A stretch of 12,096 nt of DNA from Pseudomonadota bacterium. GTDB lineage: Bacteria; Pseudomonadota; Gammaproteobacteria; Burkholderiales; Burkholderiaceae_C. The notes beneath the pieces were generated by a model. The model was not told the origin of the DNA. It ran no database searches and saw nothing but the letters and a program-made list of their open reading frames with translations. The translations under genes and the position numbers were made by a program. The stretch is taken from the NCBI GenBank assembly GCA_023410975.1, contig JAEYPG010000596.1:1-12096 (forward strand). The letters are read 5' to 3'. Positions 4,115-11,605 of the stretch are shown here, piece by piece (position 1 is the first letter of the stretch; every line of letters starts with the position of its first letter).

Positions 4115-6253
4115 ATGCATCCCATGACGTTTCGTACACCCCATCGCCGGCACGCGGTCGCACGGGCTGCATGGCTGGCCTTGGGTACTTCCTCGGCGCT
4201 GCTGCTTCCGCCGAGCACTGCCTCGGCACACGACGCACCCGAGACGCCCGAGGGCACGGTGCAGCGCGTGGACGTCACCGGGCGGCACTACGACAATGCC
4301 GTGGGCACCAGCGACGCGGCGTCGCAGGGCGTGATCCGCGCCGAACTGCTCAAGAGCCGGCCCGCGCTGCGCCCGGGCGAAGTGCTGGAGTTCGTGCCCG
4401 GGGTGATCGTCACCCAGCACTCCGGCGACGGGAAGGCCAACCAGTACTTCCTGCGCGGCTTCAACCTGGACCACGGCACCGACTTCGCCACCACCGTCAA
4501 CGGGCTGCCGGTGAACATGCCCACGCACGCCCACGGGCAGGGCTACTCGGACCTGAACTTCCTCATTCCGGAGCTGGTGGACCGCGTCGAGTACCGCAAG
4601 GGGCCCTATTTCGCGCGCAACGGCAATTTTTCAGCCGCGGGCTCGGCCGACATCGCCTACCGCAGCACGCTTCAGAGCCCCTTCGCCGCGCTCACGCTGG
4701 GCCAGCGCGGCTACCAGCGGCTGGTCACGGCCGGGTCCACCGAGGTGGCGCCTGAGTTGTCGCTGCTGGGTGCGCTAGAGCTGCAGCGCAACGACGGGCC
4801 GTGGACCGTGCCGGAGGGCCTCCATAAACTCAACGGGGTGCTCACGCTCAGCGGCGGCGGCAAGGCGCAGGGCTTCAGCGCCAGCCTGATGCACTACGAC
4901 GCGCACTGGACCTCGACCGACCAGGTGCCGCAGCCGCTCATCGACAGCGGACGCCTTGGCCGTTTCGACTCGCTCAACCCCACCGACGGCGGCAGCACGC
5001 GGCGCAGCAGCGTCTCGGGCGAGTGGCACCGCCGCGGCGACGATGGCTCGTCCACGCAGGTGTCGGCCTACGCCATCGACTACCGGCTCAAGCTCTTCTC
5101 CGACTTCACCTACGACCTGCCGCAAGCGCTGGACGGCCGGCCTGATGCCGAAGGCGACCAGTTCGCGCAGCAGGACCGGCGGCAGGTCTACGGCTTCCAG
5201 GCGAGCCACGCCTTCGACCACGCGCTCGCGGGCCTGCCCGCGCGCACGGAGTTCGGCCTGCAGCTGCGCCACGACCGCATCCGCGTGGGCCTGTTCGACA
5301 CGGTGGCGCGGCAGGCCGTGCGCACCACGCGGGAGGACCGCGTGCGCGAGACGCAGGTAGGCATCTACGGCCAGACCTCGGTGGAGCTGGCGCCGTGGGC
5401 GCGCACGATCGTGGGCCTGCGCGCCGACCAGGCGCGCTTCGAGGTGGACAGCCTCTCCAACGCCGCCAACTCCGGCCGCGCCTCGGCCCACCTGTTCTCG
5501 CCCAAGTTCTCGCTGATCCTGGGGCCGTGGCACAGGACGGAGCTGTTCCTCAACGCCGGCCGTGGTTTCCACAGCAACGACGCGCGCGGCGCCACCGCCG
5601 CGGTGGACCCGCGCAGCGGCCAGCCGGTGGACCGGGTGCCCGGACTCGTGGCCGCGCGCGGGCAGGAGATCGGCGTGCGCACCGAGTGGCTGCCGGGGCT
5701 GCAAAGCTCGCTGGCGCTATGGAAGCTGGACTTCGACTCGGAGCTGGTCTACGTGGGCGACGCCGGCGCCACCGAGCCCAACCGGCCCAGCCGCCGCCGT
5801 GGCGTGGAATGGAACAACCGCTGGATACCGGTGCCCTGGCTGCTGGTGGATGCGGACCTGGCCTGGACCCATGCGCGTTTCGCCGGTGCGGACCCCGCCG
5901 GCGACCGCATCCCCAACGCCGTGGACCGGGTCGGCTCCGTGGCGCTCACGCTGCGCGAGCTCGGCCCCTGGTCCGCCAGCCTGCAGTGGCGCTACCTGGG
6001 TGCGGGCGCGCTGGTGGAGGACAACAGCCAGCGCTCGCGCTCCTCGCTCACGACCAACTTGCGCGTGGCGCGCCGGCTGGGCCGCAACGCCGAAGTGACG
6101 CTGGACGTGTTCAACCTGTTCAACCGCCGCGTCAACGACATCGAATACTTCTACGAGTCGCGCCCGCGCGGCGAGGCGGAGGTCACGGCGGCCCGCCACG
6201 TGCATCCGGCCGAGCCGCGCACGTTGCGGGCTACGCTGAAAGTCGATTTCTAG
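4115..6253 (+). CDS. TonB-dependent receptor, predicted nickel / nickel-chelate uptake
   Basis: This encodes a 712-residue outer-membrane receptor. It has an N-terminal signal peptide with a basic head, a hydrophobic core (AAWLALGTSSALLL) and a probable cut after ASA (residue 38). A TonB-box-like TVQRVDVTG (48-56) follows, then a plug domain at about 60-185 (RPGEVLEFVPGVIVTQHSGDG, NQYFLRGFNLDHGTD, NGLPVN, LVDRVEYRKGPY). The rest is a 22-strand type barrel ending in an aromatic residue (ATLKVDF). The plug carries MPTHAHGQGYSD, a His-containing loop that could meet the ligand. The start at 4115 has GAGG (4104-4107) 7 bases upstream; an in-frame ATG at 4124 is an alternative. Receptors of this class are energised by TonB-ExbBD, which is not in this window. 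The substrate is assigned from the NikR gene and NikR-type operator directly upstream, not from the protein itself; a nickelophore, free Ni(II) or cobalt chelate are all possible. Confidence 0.93.
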   Translation: MHPMTFRTPHRRHAVARAAWLALGTSSALLLPPSTASAHDAPETPEGTVQRVDVTGRHYDNAVGTSDAASQGVIRAELLKSRPALRPGEVLEFVPGVIVTQHSGDGKANQYFLRGFNLDHGTDFATTVNGLPVNMPTHAHGQGYSDLNFLIPELVDRVEYRKGPYFARNGNFSAAGSADIAYRSTLQSPFAALTLGQRGYQRLVTAGSTEVAPELSLLGALELQRNDGPWTVPEGLHKLNGVLTLSGGGKAQGFSASLMHYDAHWTSTDQVPQPLIDSGRLGRFDSLNPTDGGSTRRSSVSGEWHRRGDDGSSTQVSAYAIDYRLKLFSDFTYDLPQALDGRPDAEGDQFAQQDRRQVYGFQASHAFDHALAGLPARTEFGLQLRHDRIRVGLFDTVARQAVRTTREDRVRETQVGIYGQTSVELAPWARTIVGLRADQARFEVDSLSNAANSGRASAHLFSPKFSLILGPWHRTELFLNAGRGFHSNDARGATAAVDPRSGQPVDRVPGLVAARGQEIGVRTEWLPGLQSSLALWKLDFDSELVYVGDAGATEPNRPSRRRGVEWNNRWIPVPWLLVDADLAWTHARFAGADPAGDRIPNAVDRVGSVALTLRELGPWSASLQWRYLGAGALVEDNSQRSRSSLTTNLRVARRLGRNAEVTLDVFNLFNRRVNDIEYFYESRPRGEAEVTAARHVHPAEPRTLRATLKVDF

Positions 6254-6296
6254 CCGTACTGAGCCGCGGACCGCTGCGCTGCTTCGTCCAGAGCAG

Positions 6297-6324
6297 AAAA
6301 GGCTGCCGCTTCGGCCAGGCGGCA
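6297..6324 (-). terminator. Intrinsic-terminator-like hairpin facing left, after the receptor
   Basis: A 6-bp stem TGCCGC (6304-6309) / GCGGCA (6319-6324) with a 9-base loop is preceded on the plus strand by AAAA (6297-6300). On the minus strand this reads as hairpin, GCC, TTTT, the layout of a weak intrinsic terminator for leftward transcription. As an RNA stem 51 bases after the receptor stop it could also stabilise the receptor mRNA end or weakly terminate rightward. No minus-strand gene ends here. Confidence 0.35.
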
Positions 6325-6396
6325 CCGCGGCGGCATCAGCGCAAGACGCTGGCGCCGCGCATCTGATTTCGAGATGCCTGCGTGCCGAATTCGGTA

Positions 6397-6426
6397 TTGG
6401 ACCGGGCGCCGGCCGCTCCCTAGATT
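6397..6426 (+). promoter_or_regulatory. Candidate sigma-70 promoter for the TauE/SafE gene
   Basis: TTGGAC (6397-6402), 18 bases and TAGATT (6421-6426) give a modest sigma-70-like pair. Transcription would start near 6433, about 25 bases before the GTG at 6458. This supports that start over the ATG at 6374 and suggests the permease can be expressed apart from the NikR-controlled receptor. No NikR half-site is visible here. Confidence 0.35.
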
Positions 6427-6457
6427 GGCGCCCGTCGTCACTCCTGTCCCGTGCGCC

Positions 6458-7216
6458 GTGAGCCTGTCCTTTCTTCCTCTCGCTCCCACCGAGCTGTGGC
6501 TCGCGGTCACGGGCGTGGCCCTGGCCTACGTCGTCTTCGGTATCGCCGGCTTCGGAACGGCACTGGTGGCCGGACCGGTGCTGGCGCACGTGATGCCGGT
6601 GGCGCAGGTGGTGCCGCTGCTGGCGCTGCTGGACTGCGCCGCTGCCGGCCTGGCCGTGGCGCGCCAGCGCCACAGCGCCGATCGCGCCGAGCTGCGCCGC
6701 CTGGTGCCGCTCATGGCACTGGGCAGCCTGCTGGGCGCGGCGCTGGTCCTGCTGGGGCGGCCGCAGGCGCTGCTGCTGGCCCTGGGCCTCTTCGCGGTGG
6801 CTTACGCGCTGTATGCGCTCAGCGGCCTGAAGCCGGCCGTGCGCTTCACGCCGCGCGCGGCGTTGCCGTTCGGCCTGGTCGGCGGTGTGTTCTCGGCGCT
6901 GTTCGGCAGCGGCGGTTTTCTCTATGCCATCTACCTCGGCGGGCGGCTGGAGGACGCGCAGGCGCTGCGGGTGACGCAATCCACGCTCATCGGGCTGAGC
7001 ACGCTCACGCGCGTGCTGCTGTTCCTGCTGGCCGGCGTCTATGCCGACGTTTCGCTGCTGGCGCTGGCGGCGCTGCTGGTGCCGGCCATGCTGCTGGGCT
7101 CCGCGCTGGGCCGGCGCATGACGCTGCGCCTGTCGCGCGCGCAGTTCATGCGGCTGGTCCACGGCGTGGTGCTGTGCTCGGGCGCGGTGCTGCTGGCGCG
7201 CGTGGCGCTGGCATGA
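6458..7216 (+). CDS. TauE/SafE-family membrane permease
   Basis: This encodes about 252 residues, almost entirely hydrophobic, with roughly eight predicted helices in two related halves, typical of the TauE/SafE (sulfite exporter, formerly DUF81) family. The family's N-terminal glycine motif is present in VVFGIAGFGTALVAGPVLA, and the second-half equivalent in GLVGGVFSALFGSGGFLYAIYL. Family members are proposed to move organosulfur or other small anions; a few sit with metal genes. The substrate here is unknown. The GTG start at 6458 is chosen because upstream in-frame residues from ATG 6374 (MPACRIRYWTGRRPLP) look non-coding and would overlap the candidate promoter; no good ribosome site is visible for either. 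It follows the TonB receptor by 204 bases on the same strand, so it is a candidate inner-membrane partner for that uptake route, by position only. It converges on the MgtC gene with 21 bases between stops. Confidence 0.85.
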   Translation: MSLSFLPLAPTELWLAVTGVALAYVVFGIAGFGTALVAGPVLAHVMPVAQVVPLLALLDCAAAGLAVARQRHSADRAELRRLVPLMALGSLLGAALVLLGRPQALLLALGLFAVAYALYALSGLKPAVRFTPRAALPFGLVGGVFSALFGSGGFLYAIYLGGRLEDAQALRVTQSTLIGLSTLTRVLLFLLAGVYADVSLLALAALLVPAMLLGSALGRRMTLRLSRAQFMRLVHGVVLCSGAVLLARVALA

Positions 7217-7237
7217 GCACCCCCGCCCCTGGCCCGC

Positions 7238-8494
7238 TCAGGCCCACAGCAGCAGGATCGCCGCGCCTCCCGCCAGCGTCAGGCCGAAGTACAGGCCGAC
7301 CAGCCGCCGCAGCGCGGCCGAGCCCAGCAGCAGCGCGCAGCCGCCCTTGAAGGCGATGTTGGCCAGCACCGCCAGCAGCACCAGGCGAGCGGTGACGCCG
7401 GTGTCCAGCCGCCCCTGGGCGGCGAGGCTGACGGTGGACAGCGTGATCGCGTCCACGTCCGTGAGCCCGCTGAGCAGCGCCACGGGGTAGAGGCCCGCGT
7501 CGCCGAAGCGATCCTTCACGAAGGCCACCGCCAGCGTGACCAGCGCGAACACCGCGCCGAAGACCAGCGCCGGCTTGAGCTCCGCCGGGTTCTCGGCTTC
7601 GGGCAGCTTGTCGGCCTGGATGTGCCGCCCGCGCCACCACGCCAGCGCCGACAGCAGCAGCATCCACCCCAGCAGCGCGCCCAACGGCGCGCCGACATGC
7701 GCGAACTGCCGTGGTGCCACGACGGCCACCTCCACCAGCACCCGCATCAGCGCGATCGAGGAGGCCACCATGATCACCAGCGTCGCCAGCGCCGCGGCCG
7801 AGGGTGCCGCCCCGCCGCCGTCGCCATGGCTGCGCCGCGCGTAGCTCACGGTCGTGGCAGTGCTCGACACCAGCCCGCCTACCACCCCGCCCAGCAGCGC
7901 GCCGGTCCGCGCCGCGGCAAGCTTGTGGGCCACGAAGCCGGCGAGGTTGATGCTCACGATCAGCACCACCATCAGCCAGATGCGAAAAGGATTGAGCACC
8001 TCGTAGGGCCCGAAGGCGCGGTTGGGCAGCACGGGCAGAACCACCATCGTCACCAGGGCAAACTGCATCACCGCCGTCACGTCGCGCTCGCTCATGGCGC
8101 CTACGGCGCGGTGCATGGGCTCCTTGAGATACAGCAGCAGCACCGAGACGCCGCCCACGGCCACCGCCGCCTCGGTGTGGCCGACCACCAGGTAGGCGCC
8201 CAGTCCGTAGGTCAGCAGCACGGCGATCTCCGTCGTCATGCCCGGGTTGCCGCCGCGGCGCAGCTTGATCAGGTTGGCCACGAGCAGCACCAGCGCCAGC
8301 GCCACCATCCCGGCGGCAATGAGCCAGGGGCCGAAGGCGGGCGTGGTGAGCGCCATGAGGGCGCCGAAGAGTGCGATCAGCGCAAAGGTGCGGATGCCCG
8401 CGAGCTGCGAGTCCGCGCGCTGGCGCTGCAGGCCCATGAGCAGGCCCAGGCCCAGCGCCAGGCCGAGCTTGAAGAAGGTGGTGTCGAGGTCCAT
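7238..8494 (-). CDS. MgtC/SapB and DUF4010 membrane protein
   Basis: This encodes a 418-residue polytopic membrane protein. Residues 1-140 match the MgtC/SapB N-terminal domain: FKLGLALGLGLLMGLQRQR, then AGIRTFALIALFGAL and GMTTEIAVLLTYGLGAYL. The C-terminal part (about 180-418) matches DUF4010, with GGVVGGLVSSTATTVSYARRS and, near the end, LSGLTDVDAITLSTVSLA. At least ten hydrophobic helices are expected. MgtC-domain proteins are linked to growth at low magnesium and to membrane energetics; for the two-domain DUF4010 form I know of no settled function. The start ATG at 8494 gives the expected N-terminus, but its ribosome site is weak (GGGA). It lies 61 bases downstream of the PPK2 gene on the same strand, so the two are probably co-transcribed. 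Confidence 0.9.
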   Translation of the reverse strand: MDLDTTFFKLGLALGLGLLMGLQRQRADSQLAGIRTFALIALFGALMALTTPAFGPWLIAAGMVALALVLLVANLIKLRRGGNPGMTTEIAVLLTYGLGAYLVVGHTEAAVAVGGVSVLLLYLKEPMHRAVGAMSERDVTAVMQFALVTMVVLPVLPNRAFGPYEVLNPFRIWLMVVLIVSINLAGFVAHKLAAARTGALLGGVVGGLVSSTATTVSYARRSHGDGGGAAPSAAALATLVIMVASSIALMRVLVEVAVVAPRQFAHVGAPLGALLGWMLLLSALAWWRGRHIQADKLPEAENPAELKPALVFGAVFALVTLAVAFVKDRFGDAGLYPVALLSGLTDVDAITLSTVSLAAQGRLDTGVTARLVLLAVLANIAFKGGCALLLGSAALRRLVGLYFGLTLAGGAAILLLWA

Positions 8495-8515
8495 GGGCGT
8501 CCCGTGCCGCCCGCC

Positions 8516-8534
8516 CGGGCGGACGCCCGTTTTT
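8516..8534 (+). terminator. Intrinsic terminator oriented rightward in the ppk2-mgtC gap
   Basis: CGGGCG (8516-8521), GA, CGCCCG (8524-8529) and then TTTTT (8530-8534) form a textbook GC-rich stem followed by a T-run, but only for plus-strand transcription. Both flanking genes are on the minus strand and the nearest plus-strand gene ends at 7216. It would stop antisense transcripts before they enter ppk2. For the minus strand the T-run is on the wrong side, so it should not separate ppk2 from mgtC. Confidence 0.5.
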
Positions 8535-8555
8535 ACACGGCGCTGCGGGGCAGGC

Positions 8556-9479
8556 TCAGTAGACCTCCGGGACGATCATCTGCGCCGGCACCGGCGTGCG
8601 GAAATAGTCCTCATGGCGCTGGCGCTCGGGCAGCTCGATCGGGTCGCGCGGCACTTCCTCGTAGGGCACGAGGCTGAGCAGGTGGTGGATGCAGTTGAGC
8701 CGTGCGCGCTTCTTGTCCACCGCCGGCACCACCCACCATGGCGCCTCGGCGATGTGGGTGCGCTCCAGCATCTCCTCCTTGGCCTTGGTGTAGGCCTCCC
8801 AGCGCCGGCGCGACTCCAGGTCCATGGGCGAGAGCTTCCACTGCTTGAGCGGGTCGTGGATGCGCGCCAGGAAGCGCCGGTGCTGCTCCTCGTCGGTGAT
8901 GCTGAACCAGTACTTCACGACCTGGATGCCCGAGCGCACCAGCATGCGCTCGAACTCCGGCACGGTGCGGAAGAACTCCTCGACCTCTTCCTCGCTGCAA
9001 AAGCCCATCACCCGCTCGACGCCGGCGCGGTTGTACCAGCTGCGGTCGAACAGCACGATCTCGCCGCAGGCCGGCAGGTGCGTGACGTAGCGCTGGAAGT
9101 ACCACTGGGTGCGCTCGCGGTCGTTGGGCGCGGGCAGCGCCACGGTGCGTACCACGCGCGGGTTCAGGCGCTGCGCGATGCGCTTGATCACGCCGCCCTT
9201 GCCCGCGGCGTCGCGGCCCTCGAAGACGATGACCATCTTGTGGCGGTGGGCCACTACCCAGTCCTGCAGCTTGATGAGCTCGCGCTGCAGCCGGAACAGC
9301 TCGCCGAAGTAGCGCCGGCGCGGCATCCCGTCGTCGCCGTTGCCGGCGGCCGGCCCGGTGGCGGGCGCGCCGCGCCGGTCCTCCCATTCGAGCTCCAGCT
9401 CCTCGTCGTAGTCGTCGATCAGGTCCTGTATCAGCAGCTTCCACTGCTGGTCGTCGTTGGGGAGGGCACTCATGGGCAT
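8556..9479 (-). CDS. ppk2: Polyphosphate kinase 2 (PPK2, class I type)
   Basis: This encodes a 307-residue cytosolic kinase that moves phosphate between inorganic polyphosphate and nucleoside diphosphates, mainly making ATP or GTP from polyphosphate. The P-loop kinase fold is clear: Walker A FEGRDAAGKGGVIKR (86-100), then RERTQWYFQRYV (121-132), Walker B VLFDRSWYNRAGVERVMGFC (142-161), and the lid region RRFLARIHDPLKQWKLSPMD (201-220). THIAEAPWWVVPAVDKKRAR (241-260) is another strongly conserved PPK2 segment. Length and one-domain structure fit class I. The acidic N-terminus (LIDDYDEELELEWED) is also usual. ATG at 9479 or at 9473 are both possible; neither has a strong ribosome site. An open extension to 9674 has an unlikely Arg/Pro-rich composition. 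It precedes the MgtC/DUF4010 gene. Confidence 0.95.
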   Translation of the reverse strand: MPMSALPNDDQQWKLLIQDLIDDYDEELELEWEDRRGAPATGPAAGNGDDGMPRRRYFGELFRLQRELIKLQDWVVAHRHKMVIVFEGRDAAGKGGVIKRIAQRLNPRVVRTVALPAPNDRERTQWYFQRYVTHLPACGEIVLFDRSWYNRAGVERVMGFCSEEEVEEFFRTVPEFERMLVRSGIQVVKYWFSITDEEQHRRFLARIHDPLKQWKLSPMDLESRRRWEAYTKAKEEMLERTHIAEAPWWVVPAVDKKRARLNCIHHLLSLVPYEEVPRDPIELPERQRHEDYFRTPVPAQMIVPEVY

Positions 9480-9699
9480 CGGGCGCGTGGCGGCGGGTTC
9501 ATGGGGAGCGCGGGTTTCGCGGCAGGCCGCCTTGGCGGGGCATGAGCCATGCCGGGCCTGGCGCCGAGTGGCCGGCGCAATCGTCCCTGGCGTTGTACGA
9601 GGACGGCGTGACAAGGGCGTGTCAGCCGGCGCGGTCGCAAGTCGCTGTGGCCGGCGCCCGGATACGCCGGCCATCCACGCGGTTCCTGAAATGGGTGCA

Positions 9700-9719
9700 G
9701 CCGGCCCGCGGGGGCCGGC
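9700..9719 (-). terminator. Strong stem-loop downstream of the HAF-repeat gene
   Basis: GCCGGCCC-GCGG-GGGCCGGC is an 8-bp perfect GC stem with a 4-base loop, 40 bases after the HAF gene stop codon in its direction of transcription. A 12-bp palindrome, GGCGGCGCCGCC, lies nearer the gene (9732-9743). No clear T-run follows on the minus strand, so it may act as a transcript-end stabiliser or need Rho. Confidence 0.4.
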
Positions 9720-9758
9720 GAGGTAAAGGCTGGCGGCGCCGCCGTGCCGCGGCGGGTC

Positions 9759-10859
9759 TCAGGGCTTGGGCACCAGCATGTAGGCCCGCACGTTGCGCGC
9801 TCCGGTCTGCCCCACGCCGACGATGACGCCGCGGTTGTTGATGGCCGTGGTCTCGCCCAGCGCGTACCAGCCCGCAGCCGTGGCCTCAGGCAGCACGTCC
9901 AGTGCCACGGGCTGCGTGTTCTGCCACAGGCGGCCGCGCTGGCGCGGGTCGCCGCCGGCGTCGAACTTGTAGCCCACGGTCTGCCGCGCATTGTTGATGG
10001 CGGCGGCCGAGCTTGGCGAGGCGTTGCAGCATGCGTCGCTGCGCAGCCGCTTGAGCTGCGTGCCCACCAACGTGAAGGCCTGGGTCTCGAAGCTCAGCCC
10101 GCCGGCCTTGTGCAGGTAGCCGGCGACGTCGCCGTTCTTGTTGATGGACTGCGGCACCAGCGCGTCGAAGCCCGCTGGCGGGCGCAGCAGTTGCGGCGCT
10201 TGGCCGCTGAGCACGCGCACGCCCTGGCGCACCAGCACGCCCTCGCGCATCACCTCGCGGAAGCCCACGATGTCGCCGTTCTCGTTGATGCCCGTGGCCT
10301 GCGCGCTCACGCCGCCCCAGGTACCCAGGTCCACCACCTTGCCGGCGTAGAAGTAGGCCGCATGCACCACGCCGGGCGAGACCTCGGACCAGCCCACGAT
10401 CTCGGAGCGGTCGTTGATCGCCGCGGCGTAGCTGCTGCCGCCCAGCGTGGGTAGCGGCGTGAGCGTGTTCCCTTTCCAGCGGAAGGCCTGTGTGGCCGCG
10501 CCCTGCATGTACCAGCCCACCACCTCGCCGCCAGCATTCACGCCGGTCGCCTTGCCAGGCCCGTCGGTATAAATCGGAGCAGGTGGCTTTCCCAATTCAA
10601 AGAGCGCTGGCCTGAAACTGCCATCGATATTGAATGTCACATACCCGGCCGCCTTGCCATTGCTGCTGACGCTGCGCGCGTCGCTCATTCCGTCTTCAAC
10701 GGATCCTAATTCATGCACCGTATAGGCCGGCTGGACCAAATTGGCGGATGCCGGCGGTGATTCACCCGAATTTGCAGCCAAAGCCGCCGGGCTGGTGTGC
10801 AGCAGCATTGAGGCTGCCAGAAAATGTGATGCCGAATAAGCCACCGTCTTGAGGTTCAT
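9759..10859 (-). CDS. Secreted HAF-repeat protein
   Basis: This encodes 366 residues. A signal peptide at 1-29 (MNLKTVAYSASHFLAASMLL, cut near AALA) directs export. The mature protein is built of about six repeats of the HAF extracellular-repeat type, with cores of the form INxxGxIVGW/Y: ARSVSSNGKAAGYV, GVNAGGEVVGWY, AAINDRSEIVGWS, GINENGDIVGF, SINKNGDVAGYL, AAINNARQTVGYKF and AINNRGVIVGVG. LPTLGG and LGTWGG precede some of them. Such repeats probably form a beta-propeller-like fold; no catalytic residue is known. An unusual CC pair occurs at 277-278. The start at 10859 has a perfect AGGAGG (10869-10864) four bases upstream. The first 100 codons use more A/T than the rest. It stands alone, with the PPK2 gene downstream and a long non-coding region upstream. 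The function is unknown; an envelope or extracellular role is inferred. Confidence 0.88.
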   Translation of the reverse strand: MNLKTVAYSASHFLAASMLLHTSPAALAANSGESPPASANLVQPAYTVHELGSVEDGMSDARSVSSNGKAAGYVTFNIDGSFRPALFELGKPPAPIYTDGPGKATGVNAGGEVVGWYMQGAATQAFRWKGNTLTPLPTLGGSSYAAAINDRSEIVGWSEVSPGVVHAAYFYAGKVVDLGTWGGVSAQATGINENGDIVGFREVMREGVLVRQGVRVLSGQAPQLLRPPAGFDALVPQSINKNGDVAGYLHKAGGLSFETQAFTLVGTQLKRLRSDACCNASPSSAAAINNARQTVGYKFDAGGDPRQRGRLWQNTQPVALDVLPEATAAGWYALGETTAINNRGVIVGVGQTGARNVRAYMLVPKP

Positions 10860-11605
10860 GCTGCCTCCTCATGCATGTCCTGGGAATGCAGCGTAACGGC
10901 ACGTGAAAAATTGTCCAGTGTTCAACCAGTTTTGAGGGTTGTTACTGACGTGGCGGATTTGTTGGAGTATTTCGTGGGCGTGGGTAAAAAAAGAAGCGGC
11001 CAGGTCGCGTCTGGAGTTTGCTGAGAAGCTGCGGAATCCGGATTTCCCCTGATTCTGGCGCGATGATTCGCAAGTACGAATCGCGGCCCTTCGGGCTTCG
11101 CCTGGGGGCAATGCGTGCTTTTCCTATGAAAAAAGAAATACCAGCAATGCCTTGCGCATGGCATGCCCTTCCAGGGCGGTAAATCGATTTTATTCCCAAA
11201 AATCATTGCCGATAATTTCGGGGGCTATCTTTGCTTGTGCTGCGATTTATATCCATGGCCCATGAGCAGAATTCGTGAAATATTGCCGCTGCGGATCGAT
11301 CCGAAAGTCGATGGAATTGCAGGGATGTTACATGAGCAGCTTGGCTTTAGAGTGGGTGATACGAGGAACGCATCCATATCGCCGCATGAAGTTACCTGAG
11401 ACACATATGCTCACATTGGTTTTGCTTATTTCCGTCTGTGCGTCGCCGAAATAGGAGGCACGTCGCTTGAAATGCCGGATCTATAAAGACAGGCCGCAAG
11501 CGACATCCCAATCAAATCCCGTTGGACCGGTCCCGGTCTGCCGCAACGTAAAACCGTTGTGGTCAGGCGGAGCCGTTCCTGAAAACATTTTCGACCCTGG
11601 CGGCC
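10860..11605. other. Long intergenic region, lower GC, no convincing gene
   Basis: About 750 bases separate the HAF gene and the lipoprotein gene, which are divergent, so promoters for both should lie here. The GC content is visibly lower than in the flanks. Open frames on either strand (for example 11163-11399 plus, 10869-11111 minus) lack recognisable domains and good ribosome sites. Visible structures are inverted repeats GATTCG-N6-CGAATC (11065-11082), GCCC-TTC-GGGC (11086-11096) and GACCGG-TC-CCGGTC (11525-11538). An isolated AGGAGG (11453-11458) and a TATAAA (11482-11487) have no matching start codon or -35 box. I cannot assign a promoter with confidence. Confidence 0.5.

Noticed and set aside
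6374..6457. Earlier ATG start for the TauE/SafE protein
   Set aside because: The added 28 residues are Arg/Pro-rich and unlike the family N-terminus, and the codons overlap the best promoter candidate.
11208..11215. GCCGATAA, matching the -10 of flagellar sigma-28 promoters
   Set aside because: No TAAA-type -35 at the right distance (the nearest TAAA is 24 bases away, not about 15), and no flagellar or chemotaxis gene follows.
11163..11399. Possible 78-codon plus-strand gene in the long gap
   Set aside because: No ribosome site, no domain, mixed codon use; a shorter start at 11262 is no better.
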